Below, piece by piece: positions 1 to 8,645 of a stretch of DNA of 64,000 nucleotides. The notes beneath the pieces were generated by a model that had not been told where the DNA came from, searched no databases, and saw only the letters and a list, made by a program, of their open reading frames with translations. The DNA comes from Polymorphobacter_B sp038225475 (GTDB lineage Bacteria > Pseudomonadota > Alphaproteobacteria > Sphingomonadales > Sphingomonadaceae): positions 1 through 64,000 of the forward strand of contig JBBRRA010000007.1 in NCBI GenBank assembly GCA_038225475.1, written 5' to 3'. The position numbers and the translations under genes are program-made. Each line of letters starts with the position of its first letter. Positions within the stretch are counted from its first letter, which is position 1.

Positions 1-2793
1 CAGTATCTGAACTCGGTCACGCTGGCGTCGGGCAGCAAGCTCGATGTCAACAACGACTTCCTGTATCTCAACACGGTGCTGACCAATAACGGCACGGTAA
101 CGGTCGCCAACGCCTCGCAGCTGCGCAGCGAAACCGCGGCGCTGTCGATCGGCGGCACGGGCACGATCATCCTCGACGACACGGCGAGCTATGCGCAGAT
201 CGGGTCGACTGCTGGCACGTGGACGTTCGGCAGCGGCCAGACCGTCCGTGGCTCGGGCCAGATCGGCGTCAATCAGGCGATCTTTACCAACAACGGCATT
301 ATCTCCGGCGACACCGGCACCGGCATCGATATCGACGTTGCCGGCGGCAATGGTGGCCTTAGCGGCACCGGCGTCGGCACCGGCGGCAATGCCGGTCTTT
401 ACAACACCGGCACGGTGCAAGCCGCCAACGGAAGCACGCTCAGCCTCGCAGGCGGGCTCTACGAAAACGGATTGAACGGCGCAGCACGGGGCGGTTTCGC
501 CGCGATCGGTGCGAACAGCAGCTTCGTGATGAACAGCGATGCTAGCCTGTTTAACCTGCAGGCGGGCGGGGTGCTCAACAAGGGGAGCTATACCTCGACG
601 ACTGCCGGCGCTGCCAGCACGCTCGGTCTCCGCAGCAATGCCGCCAATGGGATCGTCACCATCGGCACGGCGGCGGTCGGCACCGACACGATCGTGACGC
701 TCGGCGGCGCGAATTCCGTCCTGAACGTCATCGGCTTCAGCAGCGGGATGCCGACGGCGATCGACAACACGCTGACGACGGTTGCGCATTCGGGCGAGCT
801 GATCCTCAATAACGGTCGCGTTTTGACGATCACCGGCGGCGGCGGCGCGTTCAGCAACGCCGGCCTTGTCCAACTCGGCGGGGGCACGATCGGCGCAGCG
901 AGCTTTGCCAACACCGGCGGGGTCAACGGCTACGGCACCGTGACGGTCGATATTGCCAATAGCAGCGGTGCCTCGGTCCAGGCATCGGGCGGCACATTGG
1001 CCACTCGGGCGATCAACGGCGCGGGCTTGCTGAGCATTGTCGGCGGCGCGACTCTCGACCTGACGGCCGCGACCGGCAACTCGACAGCGACCGGACTGAT
1101 CGATTCGGGCGTGCTTGCGCTCGGCACGCACAATGTCACGATCGCTTCCGACTATATCAACTTTGCGTTCGGCAGCGGTAACGCCTTCAACGCGCATGCC
1201 AACGTCACCGGCAGCGGGCTGATCCTCGCCGCGAGCGCGACGCAGACGCTGTCGGGACCGGGGCTGACGGGGACAACGCTCAATGTCGGCAATGTCCGCA
1301 CCGGCGGCTCGTCCTCGACGACGCTGACGATCACCAACAACGGCACCACCACCAACCTGATTGGCGCGGTGCAGAATACCAGCGCGCCGAGTGTCGCGTT
1401 GACCAACGCCGACTTCACTGCGGCCCATGGTGGCGGCACGGCGACCGTCGGCATCAGCTATACCGGCCTGACCGCCGGATCGCTCGCCGGGCAGACGCTG
1501 AAGGTCGTCAACAACTTCGACAATGTGGCGAGTGCAACATTGAACCTCGCCGGCAATGTCTATCAGGTGGCGCAGGCGGGCACGTTGCCGACGACCATCA
1601 CCCTTGCGGCGCGGCGCGTCGGCGATGCTGCGGCAACGGGCTCGCTGACGATCGCCAACACGGCACCGGTGACGCCGGGCTTCAACGAAGCCTTGCTCGC
1701 GGCGGCAAGCACGGCGGGCGGCTTCACGCTTAACGGCGGCAGCACGGCAAATGCCACGGTTGCGGCGGGTGCATCGACGCTGGTCGTGCTTGGCCATGGC
1801 ACGGCAACGGCGGGTGCCTTCAGCAACACCGTCGCGGTCGGCAACACCTCGCAGGCCGTCGCCGGCAGCGGGCTCGTGAACCTTGCGCTCGCCGGGCAAT
1901 CGGTGGCCGTCAACGCGAATGTCTATGCCGCCGCCGTCGCCAGTGTCACGCCGGCCACCGTCAACTTCGGTACCGTCCGCCAGGGGGCGGCAAGCCCAAC
2001 CGGCAGCGTCGGGGTCAGCAACACCGCGACCGGCACGCTCACCGACAGCCTCGTCACCACCGCCGGTGCGCAGCCAGCCGGGATCAGCGTCACCAGCACC
2101 CCGGCCCCGCTGGCAGCAGGGGCGAGCGGTACCGCGACGTTCGCGCTCAACACGGCGACGGCTGGTACGGTAAGCGGCACCGGCACGCTCAACTTCGCCT
2201 CGCACGACGCCGAACTGACCGATGTGGCATTGCTGTCCAAAAGCGTCAGCTTCTCGGGTACGGTGACGCAGCTGGCATCGGCGGCGCTTTCGAAACTGAG
2301 CGGTCTGGGCACCTTCAGCGGATCGGGCACGAGCTATACGCTCAATCTCGGCACGCTCGCCAGCGGGTCCGGCAGCTATTCGGACAGCCTTGGGGTCAGC
2401 AACACCAACGGCGGCTTCGTATATTCCGAAACCCTCGGCGGCAGCTTCACGCAAGGGGCAGGCGCCGGCTATGCTTTCGCACCGACGAGCCCGCTGTTTA
2501 CCGGCCTTGCCGGGGGCACGACCGGCGTCGGCGGCTTGCTCAGCTTCGACACCACGGGCCTTGGCGCGGGCACCTATACCAAGACCGTGACGCTCAACGG
2601 CTTCAGCTCCTATTTCGGGCTGAGCGACTTCACCCTCGCACCGGTGACGCTGACCATTTCGGCGCTGGTAACCGGCGGCGCGGTCGGCGGCGTGCCGGAG
2701 CCGGAGAGCTGGGCGATGATGCTGGTCGGCTTTGGCGTGGTTGGCCTCGCTGCCCGCCGCCGCCGGTCGGGCATGCTGCAGGTGACGGCATGA
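1..2793 (+). CDS. PEPxxWA-CTERM surface protein with choice-of-anchor D-like repeats (5' end missing)
   Basis: The reading frame is open from base 1, so the start lies outside the window and about 930 residues are visible. The protein is very rich in Gly, Ala, Thr, Ser and Asn and consists of beta-repeat-like segments. Several stretches (around 1280-1570 and 1940-2230) have the N-F-G-T-V-R...S-V-G-V-S-N-T pattern of choice-of-anchor D repeats. The C-terminus carries VPEPESWAMML, a hydrophobic segment and an Arg cluster ending near 2770, which is the exosortase-recognised PEPxxWA-CTERM signal of sphingomonads. It is therefore probably exported, cleaved and displayed at the surface or in the biofilm matrix. 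Its stop overlaps a possible upstream start of the next gene, but that gene more likely starts further in. Confidence 0.85.
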   Translation, partial: QYLNSVTLASGSKLDVNNDFLYLNTVLTNNGTVTVANASQLRSETAALSIGGTGTIILDDTASYAQIGSTAGTWTFGSGQTVRGSGQIGVNQAIFTNNGIISGDTGTGIDIDVAGGNGGLSGTGVGTGGNAGLYNTGTVQAANGSTLSLAGGLYENGLNGAARGGFAAIGANSSFVMNSDASLFNLQAGGVLNKGSYTSTTAGAASTLGLRSNAANGIVTIGTAAVGTDTIVTLGGANSVLNVIGFSSGMPTAIDNTLTTVAHSGELILNNGRVLTITGGGGAFSNAGLVQLGGGTIGAASFANTGGVNGYGTVTVDIANSSGASVQASGGTLATRAINGAGLLSIVGGATLDLTAATGNSTATGLIDSGVLALGTHNVTIASDYINFAFGSGNAFNAHANVTGSGLILAASATQTLSGPGLTGTTLNVGNVRTGGSSSTTLTITNNGTTTNLIGAVQNTSAPSVALTNADFTAAHGGGTATVGISYTGLTAGSLAGQTLKVVNNFDNVASATLNLAGNVYQVAQAGTLPTTITLAARRVGDAAATGSLTIANTAPVTPGFNEALLAAASTAGGFTLNGGSTANATVAAGASTLVVLGHGTATAGAFSNTVAVGNTSQAVAGSGLVNLALAGQSVAVNANVYAAAVASVTPATVNFGTVRQGAASPTGSVGVSNTATGTLTDSLVTTAGAQPAGISVTSTPAPLAAGASGTATFALNTATAGTVSGTGTLNFASHDAELTDVALLSKSVSFSGTVTQLASAALSKLSGLGTFSGSGTSYTLNLGTLASGSGSYSDSLGVSNTNGGFVYSETLGGSFTQGAGAGYAFAPTSPLFTGLAGGTTGVGGLLSFDTTGLGAGTYTKTVTLNGFSSYFGLSDFTLAPVTLTISALVTGGAVGGVPEPESWAMMLVGFGVVGLAARRRRSGMLQVTA

Positions 2794-2852
2794 GCGCCGT
2801 GTCCTTGCCCAGCGGCGTTCGCGCCGCCGCGTCACCGTCGACGGAGAAAATC

Positions 2853-3167
2853 ATGATGGCTGGCAGTTCGCGCGATCGGCTGGGGTGGGCCACCGCGCTG
2901 TTGGGCGGGTTTGCGCTGGCGCTCGCCGTGGTGTCGGTGGTCCAGTCGGCGGCGAACCAGGATCTGCAGCAATCCGCCACCGCAGCACAGGCGCAGCTTC
3001 AGAAAACCCAAACCCTGTCGGCGCTCGATAATAATCTCGTCCAGTTGCTGGCTAAAACCGCTGCCGAGGGCAACGACAGCGATATTCGCGCGCTGCTCGC
3101 CCGGAACGGCATCACCTTCCGCACGCGTCCCGCCGATGCCGCGGTGCCCGCGCCGCCGGCGAATTGA
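2853..3167 (+). CDS. Small membrane-anchored coiled-coil protein
   Basis: About 104 residues of unknown function. One membrane helix (WATALLGGFALALAVVSVV) is followed by a Gln/Ala-rich, probably coiled-coil region and a short C-terminal motif ALLARNGITF. The frame is open from an ATG at 2790 that overlaps the previous stop, but GGAG at 2843-2846 lies 6 bases before the ATG at 2853, so 2853 is preferred. Immediately downstream is a second small protein with the same plan (helix, coiled coil, closing motif AILQANGVRI), which suggests a diverged tandem duplication. Both probably form one transcript with the PEP-CTERM gene and may serve its assembly or anchoring; this is inference from position only. 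Confidence 0.65.
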   Translation: MMAGSSRDRLGWATALLGGFALALAVVSVVQSAANQDLQQSATAAQAQLQKTQTLSALDNNLVQLLAKTAAEGNDSDIRALLARNGITFRTRPADAAVPAPPAN

Positions 3168-3178
3168 GGAAGCAGCCG

Positions 3179-3448
3179 ATGATGACCACGCAACTTGGAA
3201 CCTTGATGACTGCCGCCGCCCTGTGCGTCGTGCTGGGATCGAACGTCGCGCAATTGCGCACTGCGCACGCCGCGCTCGAAACCGTCGTTGCCGAACAGCG
3301 CGTTGCGCTGGCAAAGGCGGCGCGGGTCGAAACCCAGCTCGATGCGCTGGCCAAGGGCACGCAGCGACTGGCAACGGCCGGCAATCCGGGTGCCGCCAAA
3401 ATCGTCGCAATTCTTCAGGCGAACGGCGTCAGGATCAACGACAAATAG
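3179..3448 (+). CDS. Small exported or membrane-anchored coiled-coil protein
   Basis: About 89 residues, function unknown. The N-terminus is hydrophobic (LMTAAALCVVLGSNVAQL) and could be a signal anchor. It is followed by an Ala/Glu-rich helix predicted to coil and by the C-terminal motif AILQANGVRI, which resembles ALLARNGITF in the preceding gene. A TTG at 3164 is in frame, but GAGG at 3166-3169 is well spaced from the ATG at 3179, which is chosen. It lies 11 bases after the preceding stop, consistent with one operon. Confidence 0.6.
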   Translation: MMTTQLGTLMTAAALCVVLGSNVAQLRTAHAALETVVAEQRVALAKAARVETQLDALAKGTQRLATAGNPGAAKIVAILQANGVRINDK

Positions 3449-3496
3449 CGCGTCGCGGTGGCGCGACTTTTCCCCGCCGGTCAGAATTGCCGACAC

Positions 3497-3571
3497 TGGT
3501 GACCCCTACGGGAATCGAACCCGTGCTTCAGCCGTGAGAGGGCCGCGTCCTAACCGCTAGACGAAGGGGCC
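3497..3571 (-). tRNA. tRNA-Glu (anticodon CTC)
   Basis: On the minus strand the 75-base sequence folds into a complete cloverleaf. The acceptor stem GGCCCCT pairs with AGGGGTC (one G-U pair), the anticodon loop is CTCTCAC with anticodon CTC, the T-loop is TTCGATT, and the 3' CCA is encoded (3497-3499). It sits between the small-protein genes and the DAHP synthase gene. Confidence 0.95.
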
Positions 3572-3612
3572 GCGAGCGGGAGCGGCGGCACTACGTCCGG
3601 CGGGCTGCCAAG

Positions 3613-4986
3613 TCAAGCTGCGGCTTGGGCGGCGGCACCTTCGGCCTTGAGGCAATCGGCGAGCAGGAACGCCAGTTCGAGCGCCTGGCTGGCGTTGAGG
3701 CGCGGATCGCAATGCGTGTGATAGCGGTCGGCGAGCCCCTCGTCGGTAATCGCGATGGCGCCGCCGGTGCATTCGGTGACATTCTGCCCGGTCATTTCGA
3801 TATGGATGCCGCCGGCGTGGGTGCCTTCGGCGCGGTGCACCGCAAAAAAGCTGCGCACTTCGGAAAGGATGCGTTCGAACGGCCGGGTCTTGTAGCCGCC
3901 GGCTTTCACCGTGTTGCCGTGCATCGGATCGCACGACCAGACGACGTGGCGTCCCTCGCGCTCGACCGCTCGCACCAGCTTGGGCAGCGCGCCCTCGATC
4001 TGGTCCGAACCGAAGCGCGCGATCAGCGTCAGCCGGCCGGGCCGGTTCGCCGGGTTGAGCGTATCGATCAGGCGCAGCAGATCGTCGGGCATCAGGCTGG
4101 GGCCGCATTTCAGCCCGACCGGATTGCCGACGCCGCGCAGGAATTCGACATGCGCCGATCCAGGAAACCGCGTACGGTCGCCGATCCACAGCATGTGCGC
4201 GGAGGTGTCGTACCAGTCGCCGGTCAGGCTGTCCTGCCGCGTCATCGCCTGCTCATAACCAAGCAGCAGCGCTTCGTGGCTGGTGAAAAAGCTCGTCGCT
4301 TTCAGTTGCGGGACGGTTTCGGGCGAGATGCCGCACGCCGCCATAAAGTCGATCGCCTCGCCGATGCGGTCGGCGAGCGCCTGATACTGTTCGGACCACA
4401 GCGAACGCCCGCCGAAGTCGAGGTTCCACTGGTGGACCTGATGCAGGCTGGCATAGCCGCCGGTGGCGAACGCGCGCAGCAGGTTGAGCGTGGCGGCCGA
4501 CTGCATATAGCCACGCATCATCCGCGCCGGATCGGGCTCGCGCGCGGCGGCGGTGAATTCGATGCCGTTGACGTTGTCGCCGCGGTAGCTCGGCAGTTCG
4601 ACGCCGTCCACCGTCTCGGTATCGCCCGAACGCGGCTTGGCGAACTGCCCCGCCATGCGCCCGACCTTCACCACCGGCAGCTTCGACGCGAAGGTGAGCG
4701 TCACCGCCATCTGCAGCAGCACGCGGAACGTGTCGCGGATGTTGTTCGGGTGAAACTCGGCAAAGCTTTCGGCGCAGTCGCCGCCCTGCAACAGGAACGC
4801 CTTGCCGGCGACCACATCCGCCAGCTGCGTCGTCAGGTCGCGTGCCTCACCGGCAAACACCAGCGGCGGATAGGTGCGCAGCTCGGCCTCGGTCGCCGCC
4901 AACAGCGCGGTATCGCGATAGGTCGGCAATTGCCGCGCCTCGGCAGCGCGCCAGCTTTCGGGGGTCCAGGCATTGGGGCGGGTCAT
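3613..4986 (-). CDS. aroG: Class II 3-deoxy-7-phosphoheptulonate (DAHP) synthase
   Basis: 457 residues, the normal length for the class II (plant/actinobacterial type) family. It condenses phosphoenolpyruvate with erythrose 4-phosphate in the first step of the shikimate pathway. Family landmarks are visible: LLQGGDCAESF near residue 90, GRMAGQFAKPRS near 135, the LWIGDRTR and GNPVGLKCGP blocks in the middle, and the late KTRPFERI and HTHCDPRLNASQALELAFL segments. It stands alone on the minus strand with its 3' end next to tRNA-Glu. The family is certain; the gene name varies between genomes. Confidence 0.95.
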   Translation of the reverse strand: MTRPNAWTPESWRAAEARQLPTYRDTALLAATEAELRTYPPLVFAGEARDLTTQLADVVAGKAFLLQGGDCAESFAEFHPNNIRDTFRVLLQMAVTLTFASKLPVVKVGRMAGQFAKPRSGDTETVDGVELPSYRGDNVNGIEFTAAAREPDPARMMRGYMQSAATLNLLRAFATGGYASLHQVHQWNLDFGGRSLWSEQYQALADRIGEAIDFMAACGISPETVPQLKATSFFTSHEALLLGYEQAMTRQDSLTGDWYDTSAHMLWIGDRTRFPGSAHVEFLRGVGNPVGLKCGPSLMPDDLLRLIDTLNPANRPGRLTLIARFGSDQIEGALPKLVRAVEREGRHVVWSCDPMHGNTVKAGGYKTRPFERILSEVRSFFAVHRAEGTHAGGIHIEMTGQNVTECTGGAIAITDEGLADRYHTHCDPRLNASQALELAFLLADCLKAEGAAAQAAA

Positions 4987-5061
4987 CGGCGTCTAATGTC
5001 GCGGAATCGGCGCGAGTGCAAGGAATGCCGCACCACAGTTGAGATTCGTTCGCAACTAGCT

Positions 5062-5082
5062 TGCTAATAGGAATGAGTCGCA
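5062..5082. promoter_or_regulatory. Possible Fur-type operator before the siderophore receptor
   Basis: An imperfect 21-bp inverted repeat with TGCTAAT-like and AGTCGCA-like arms lies 37 bp upstream of the receptor start. It resembles degenerate alphaproteobacterial Fur boxes, and the downstream genes belong to a pathway that is normally iron-regulated. The match is weak and the call rests partly on context. Confidence 0.35.
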
Positions 5083-5118
5083 TTATCGAACGCACATCGC
5101 CTCAACCAGAGAGTTCCA

Positions 5119-7374
5119 ATGTCGAACATTCGTATCCCGCTGTCGCTTCGTTCCCCGCTGCTCGCCCCGATGGCGGCCGCACTGGTGTTCGGCAGTCCGG
5201 CCTATGCCGATGCCGTCGATAACGGCAGCGAGATTATCGTCACCGGCATCCGCACCGCAACCAACCCCAACGCCGATGCGGCGGCGGCGTACAAGGTCGA
5301 ACGGTCGGCATCGTCGAAGCTGACCGAGCCGGTCGCCGACACCGCCAAGTCGATCACCATCATCCCCAAGGAAGTCATCCAGGACCTTGGCGCGCAGTCG
5401 TTCCGCGATCTGGCGCGAACGCAGCCGGGGGTGACGCTGGGCACCGGCGAAGGCGGCAACGCGTTCGGCGACCGGATTTTCATTCGCGGTTTCGACGCAC
5501 GCAACGACGTCTATATCGACGGGTTGCGCGATCCCGGCGTCAGCAGCCGCGAAATCTTCGCCGTCGAACAGGTCGAGATCGTCAAGGGCCCGTCATCGAC
5601 CTATGGCGGGCGCGGTACCACCGGCGGCGCGGTCAGCCTGATCAGCAAAGCCCCGCAGGCCGCCAATTTCGCGATCGGCGAAGTCAGCGTCGGCACCGAT
5701 GCGACGCGGCGGTTTGCCGCCGACGTCAACCGCAAGCTGACCGATACGGTGCAACTGCGCGTCAACGGCCTGTGGCACGACGCCGATGTCGCCGGGCGGT
5801 CGTATACCTACAATCGCCGCTGGGGCCTCGCTGGGTCGCTCGCGTGGCAGCCCGCGCCGACCGTCGATGTCGTGCTCGATTATTATCACCTGACCGCCGA
5901 CGGCCTGCCCGATTGGGGCGTGCCGTTCGATGTTCGCACTCAGCAGCCGTTCAAGGTCGACCGCAGCAATTTCTATGGGCTGCTGCAGCGCGATTTCACC
6001 CATGCGACGACCGACATCGGCACCGCGCGGATCGAATGGCGACCGGCAGACGGGGTCAAGCTGACGAGCAAGACGCGTTATGGCTCGACGCTGAGCGCCT
6101 ATATCGCGACCGTTGCCGAGCGGCCCAATCTTAGCGATGCCAACCCGGCGAACTGGACGGTGCAGGCCAATCCGCAGAACCGCAACGCCCGGGCAAAGAC
6201 CTGGGCCAATGCGACCGAGGCTTCGGCCGAGTTCGATACCGGCCGGTTCCACCACAGCCTGATCGGCGGCGTCGAGTTCGACCATGAGGACATCGTCAAT
6301 CGGCCATTCGCCAATGCGCGCTCCGAAAGCGTCGGCACGGTTATCCTGCCGCCGGTGGTCATCCTGCAAAACCTGTTCCACCCCGATCCGAACAATCCGG
6401 CATACATCCCGTTTCGCGGGCTGTCGGGCGCGGTCGCCGATACGCTGGTGGTGTCGAAGGCAGCCTATGTGCTCGACACGGTCGATCTGACGCCGACGAT
6501 CAAGCTGAGCGCCGGGGTCCGTTTCGACGACTATATCGTGTCGAGCGATTCGCTGTCGGCGACCCCGGCGACCGCCGCTGCGCCGCCGCAGACGCGGACG
6601 CTGCTGCGAAACCACAGCAGCTTCGTCAACTGGAACGGCGGGCTGGTGTGGAAGCCGGTGCCCAAGGCGACGCTCTATGTTTCGGCGAGTTCGTCGTCGA
6701 ACCCGAGCGGCGAGCAAACCGACGCCAGCGGCGTCAGCTATGGCGGCATCGGCAGCACCACCGCCAACCTCAATCCCGAGCGCAACTACAGCTATGAGGC
6801 GGGCGCGAAATATCAGGCCGGGGAGGCTGGTCACCTGCTGCTTACCGCCGCGGTGTTCCGCACCGACAAGACCAACGGCCGCGTCATCGATCCGCTGAGC
6901 GGCACGTCGCAGGTGCTCGCGGGGCGGCAGCGCGTCGACGGCTTCGAGCTGGGGGCCAGCGGCAATATCACGTCGCGGCTCAGCGTGTTCGGCGGCTATA
7001 CCTATCTCGACGCGCGCGTCCTCCCGACGACCAATCCGGTCGTGGCTGGCGGCCCGTTCCCCAATGTCGCCAAGAACAGCTTTGCGCTGCTGACGACATA
7101 TCGGCTGTTCGACAGCATCACCGTTGGCGGGCAGGCATTTTACAACAGCGCGCGCTACGGCGGATCGACGATCGCCAGTACAGCGACGCTGCCCGGCTAT
7201 TGGCGGTTCGATGCGACTGCAAAGGCCAATATCACCAGCAAGATCGAGCTGCAGATCAACGTGCTCAACCTGACCAACAAGACCTATTACGACGCGATCT
7301 ATCGCAGTGCTGCACCGTTTGCCTATGTCGCGCCAGGGCGTTCGGCGCTGGCGACACTGCGCATCAAGCTGTAG
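5119..7374 (+). CDS. TonB-dependent catecholate siderophore receptor (Fiu/PiuA-like)
   Basis: 751-residue outer-membrane receptor. A signal peptide ending near AYA (about residue 31) precedes a TonB-box-like stretch (GSEIIVTGIRT), a plug domain with the motifs DTAKSITIIPKEVIQD and RIFIRGFDARNDVYIDGLRDPG, and a beta barrel ending in an aromatic-rich last strand (APGRSALATLRIKL). These plug motifs are typical of the ferric-catecholate group. The next gene, 11 bp downstream, is a PiuC/YbiX-type dioxygenase; this receptor-dioxygenase pairing (fiu-ybiX, piuA-piuC) supports a role in iron-siderophore uptake driven by TonB-ExbB-ExbD, genes for which lie near 50 kb. Confidence 0.9.
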   Translation: MSNIRIPLSLRSPLLAPMAAALVFGSPAYADAVDNGSEIIVTGIRTATNPNADAAAAYKVERSASSKLTEPVADTAKSITIIPKEVIQDLGAQSFRDLARTQPGVTLGTGEGGNAFGDRIFIRGFDARNDVYIDGLRDPGVSSREIFAVEQVEIVKGPSSTYGGRGTTGGAVSLISKAPQAANFAIGEVSVGTDATRRFAADVNRKLTDTVQLRVNGLWHDADVAGRSYTYNRRWGLAGSLAWQPAPTVDVVLDYYHLTADGLPDWGVPFDVRTQQPFKVDRSNFYGLLQRDFTHATTDIGTARIEWRPADGVKLTSKTRYGSTLSAYIATVAERPNLSDANPANWTVQANPQNRNARAKTWANATEASAEFDTGRFHHSLIGGVEFDHEDIVNRPFANARSESVGTVILPPVVILQNLFHPDPNNPAYIPFRGLSGAVADTLVVSKAAYVLDTVDLTPTIKLSAGVRFDDYIVSSDSLSATPATAAAPPQTRTLLRNHSSFVNWNGGLVWKPVPKATLYVSASSSSNPSGEQTDASGVSYGGIGSTTANLNPERNYSYEAGAKYQAGEAGHLLLTAAVFRTDKTNGRVIDPLSGTSQVLAGRQRVDGFELGASGNITSRLSVFGGYTYLDARVLPTTNPVVAGGPFPNVAKNSFALLTTYRLFDSITVGGQAFYNSARYGGSTIASTATLPGYWRFDATAKANITSKIELQINVLNLTNKTYYDAIYRSAAPFAYVAPGRSALATLRIKL

Positions 7375-7385
7375 CCTGACGCACC

Positions 7386-8069
7386 ATGCTGCTCGTCATC
7401 CCCGATGTGTTTACCGCCGCCGAAGTCGCAGCGTGCGTTGCCGACCTGACGGCGGCGACATGGGGGGACGGGCGCGCGACTGCCGGGCTGCAGTCGGCGC
7501 CGGTCAAGGACAATGCGCAGCTGGCCGAAGGCTCGCCGGTGGCGCAGGCATGGGGCGACCGCGTGCTCGACGCGCTCGGGCGCAGCGCCACCTTCGTCGC
7601 AGCCGCGCTGCCGCTGCGGACGTTTCCGCCGCTGTTCAACCGCTATGCCGGCGGCCAGTCGTTCGGCACGCACATCGACAATGCCATCCGCCCGGTGCGC
7701 GGCACGGCGATCAAGCTGCGCACCGACCTATCGGCGACATTGTTCCTGAGCGATCCCGACAGCTACGACGGCGGCGAGCTGGTGATCGAGGATGCTTATG
7801 GCGGGCAGGCGATCAAGCTGCCGCCCGGCAGCCTTGTGCTGTATCCGGCGTCGAGCCTGCACCGCGTCGTGCCGGTCACCCGCGGCGTGCGGCTGGCGAG
7901 CTTTTTCTGGGTCCAGTCGATGATCCGCGACGACGGGGCGCGCGCGCTGCTGTTCGATCTCGACGGCAGCATCCAGCGGCTCGCGGCGACACGCGGCATC
8001 GGCGACGCCGAAGTGGTGACGCTGACCGGCATTTATCACAACCTGATCCGGCGCTGGGCGGACGCATAA
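7386..8069 (+). CDS. piuC: PKHD-type Fe(II)/2-oxoglutarate-dependent hydroxylase
   Basis: 227 residues, the standard size for the PiuC/YbiX family. The iron-binding facial triad is visible as H96-x-D98 (GTHIDN) and H159 (SLHRVVPV), with R169 in position to bind 2-oxoglutarate. The downstream region to residue 227 matches the family's C-terminal helical extension. It is co-directional with the siderophore receptor and separated from it by only 11 bp, the classical neighbourhood. The substrate is unknown even in studied members; a role in siderophore or iron metabolism is inferred from the pairing. Confidence 0.92.
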   Translation: MLLVIPDVFTAAEVAACVADLTAATWGDGRATAGLQSAPVKDNAQLAEGSPVAQAWGDRVLDALGRSATFVAAALPLRTFPPLFNRYAGGQSFGTHIDNAIRPVRGTAIKLRTDLSATLFLSDPDSYDGGELVIEDAYGGQAIKLPPGSLVLYPASSLHRVVPVTRGVRLASFFWVQSMIRDDGARALLFDLDGSIQRLAATRGIGDAEVVTLTGIYHNLIRRWADA

Positions 8070-8133
8070 CGGCGGGAACAGTTTTCTGCGATGGGGGTTC
8101 AACTCCGCATCTTCCACTTGCAGGAGCGTTACA

Positions 8134-8604
8134 ATGAACCGCCTGATCCTTGCCGCCACCGCCGTGTTCGCCGTTACCGGGACGGCTGCAATCGCCGCCG
8201 ACATGCCGTTCATCGCCAAGGCCGCGCAGGGCGACCTCGCCGAAGTCAGCATGGGCAAGCTCGCCGAGAAAAAGGGCAGCACGCCCGCGGTGCGCGCCTA
8301 TGGCAAGATGCTCGTCACCGATCACGGCGCGCACCACGTCAAGGCGGTGGCACTCGCGCGCAAGCTGCACGTCAGCCCACCCACCGCGCCGAGCGACGAG
8401 CAGAAACAGATGTACATCGAAGTGTCGGCGAAAAGCGGTGCCGATTTCGACGCCGCCTTCAAGGCGATGATGATCGACGATCATAACAAGGACATCGCCG
8501 ACTATACCGAGCAGGCAAAGTCGGCGAAAGGCGCGGTCGTACCGTTTGCCGAGGCGACGCTGCCGACGCTGCAGAAGCATCTCGACGCCGCGCAGGCGCT
8601 TTAA
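8134..8604 (+). CDS. DUF4142 domain exported protein
   Basis: 156 residues. A signal peptide (AATAVFAVTGTAAIAA) is followed by a DUF4142 four-helix, ferritin-like domain, with the typical segments FIAKAAQGDLAEVSMGKLA, HAHHVKAVALA-like helix and MMIDDHNKDIADYTEQAK. The AGGAG ribosome-binding site lies a few bases before the ATG. Periplasmic proteins of this family are widespread and have no established biochemical activity. It is convergent with the TonB-like gene; the gap contains only short GC-rich inverted repeats. Confidence 0.85.
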   Translation: MNRLILAATAVFAVTGTAAIAADMPFIAKAAQGDLAEVSMGKLAEKKGSTPAVRAYGKMLVTDHGAHHVKAVALARKLHVSPPTAPSDEQKQMYIEVSAKSGADFDAAFKAMMIDDHNKDIADYTEQAKSAKGAVVPFAEATLPTLQKHLDAAQAL

Positions 8605-8645
8605 AGTCGGCGCCGCCCCCGCTGCGACCGGCGGGGCCGGTTCGC

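Noticed and set aside
3625..5067. 480-residue frame antisense to the DAHP synthase gene
   Set aside because: Shadow frame; the DAHP synthase reading is complete and conserved.
8605..8645. GC-rich inverted repeats between the DUF4142 and TonB-like genes
   Set aside because: Best stem is about 6 bp and no T-run follows, so no terminator is called.
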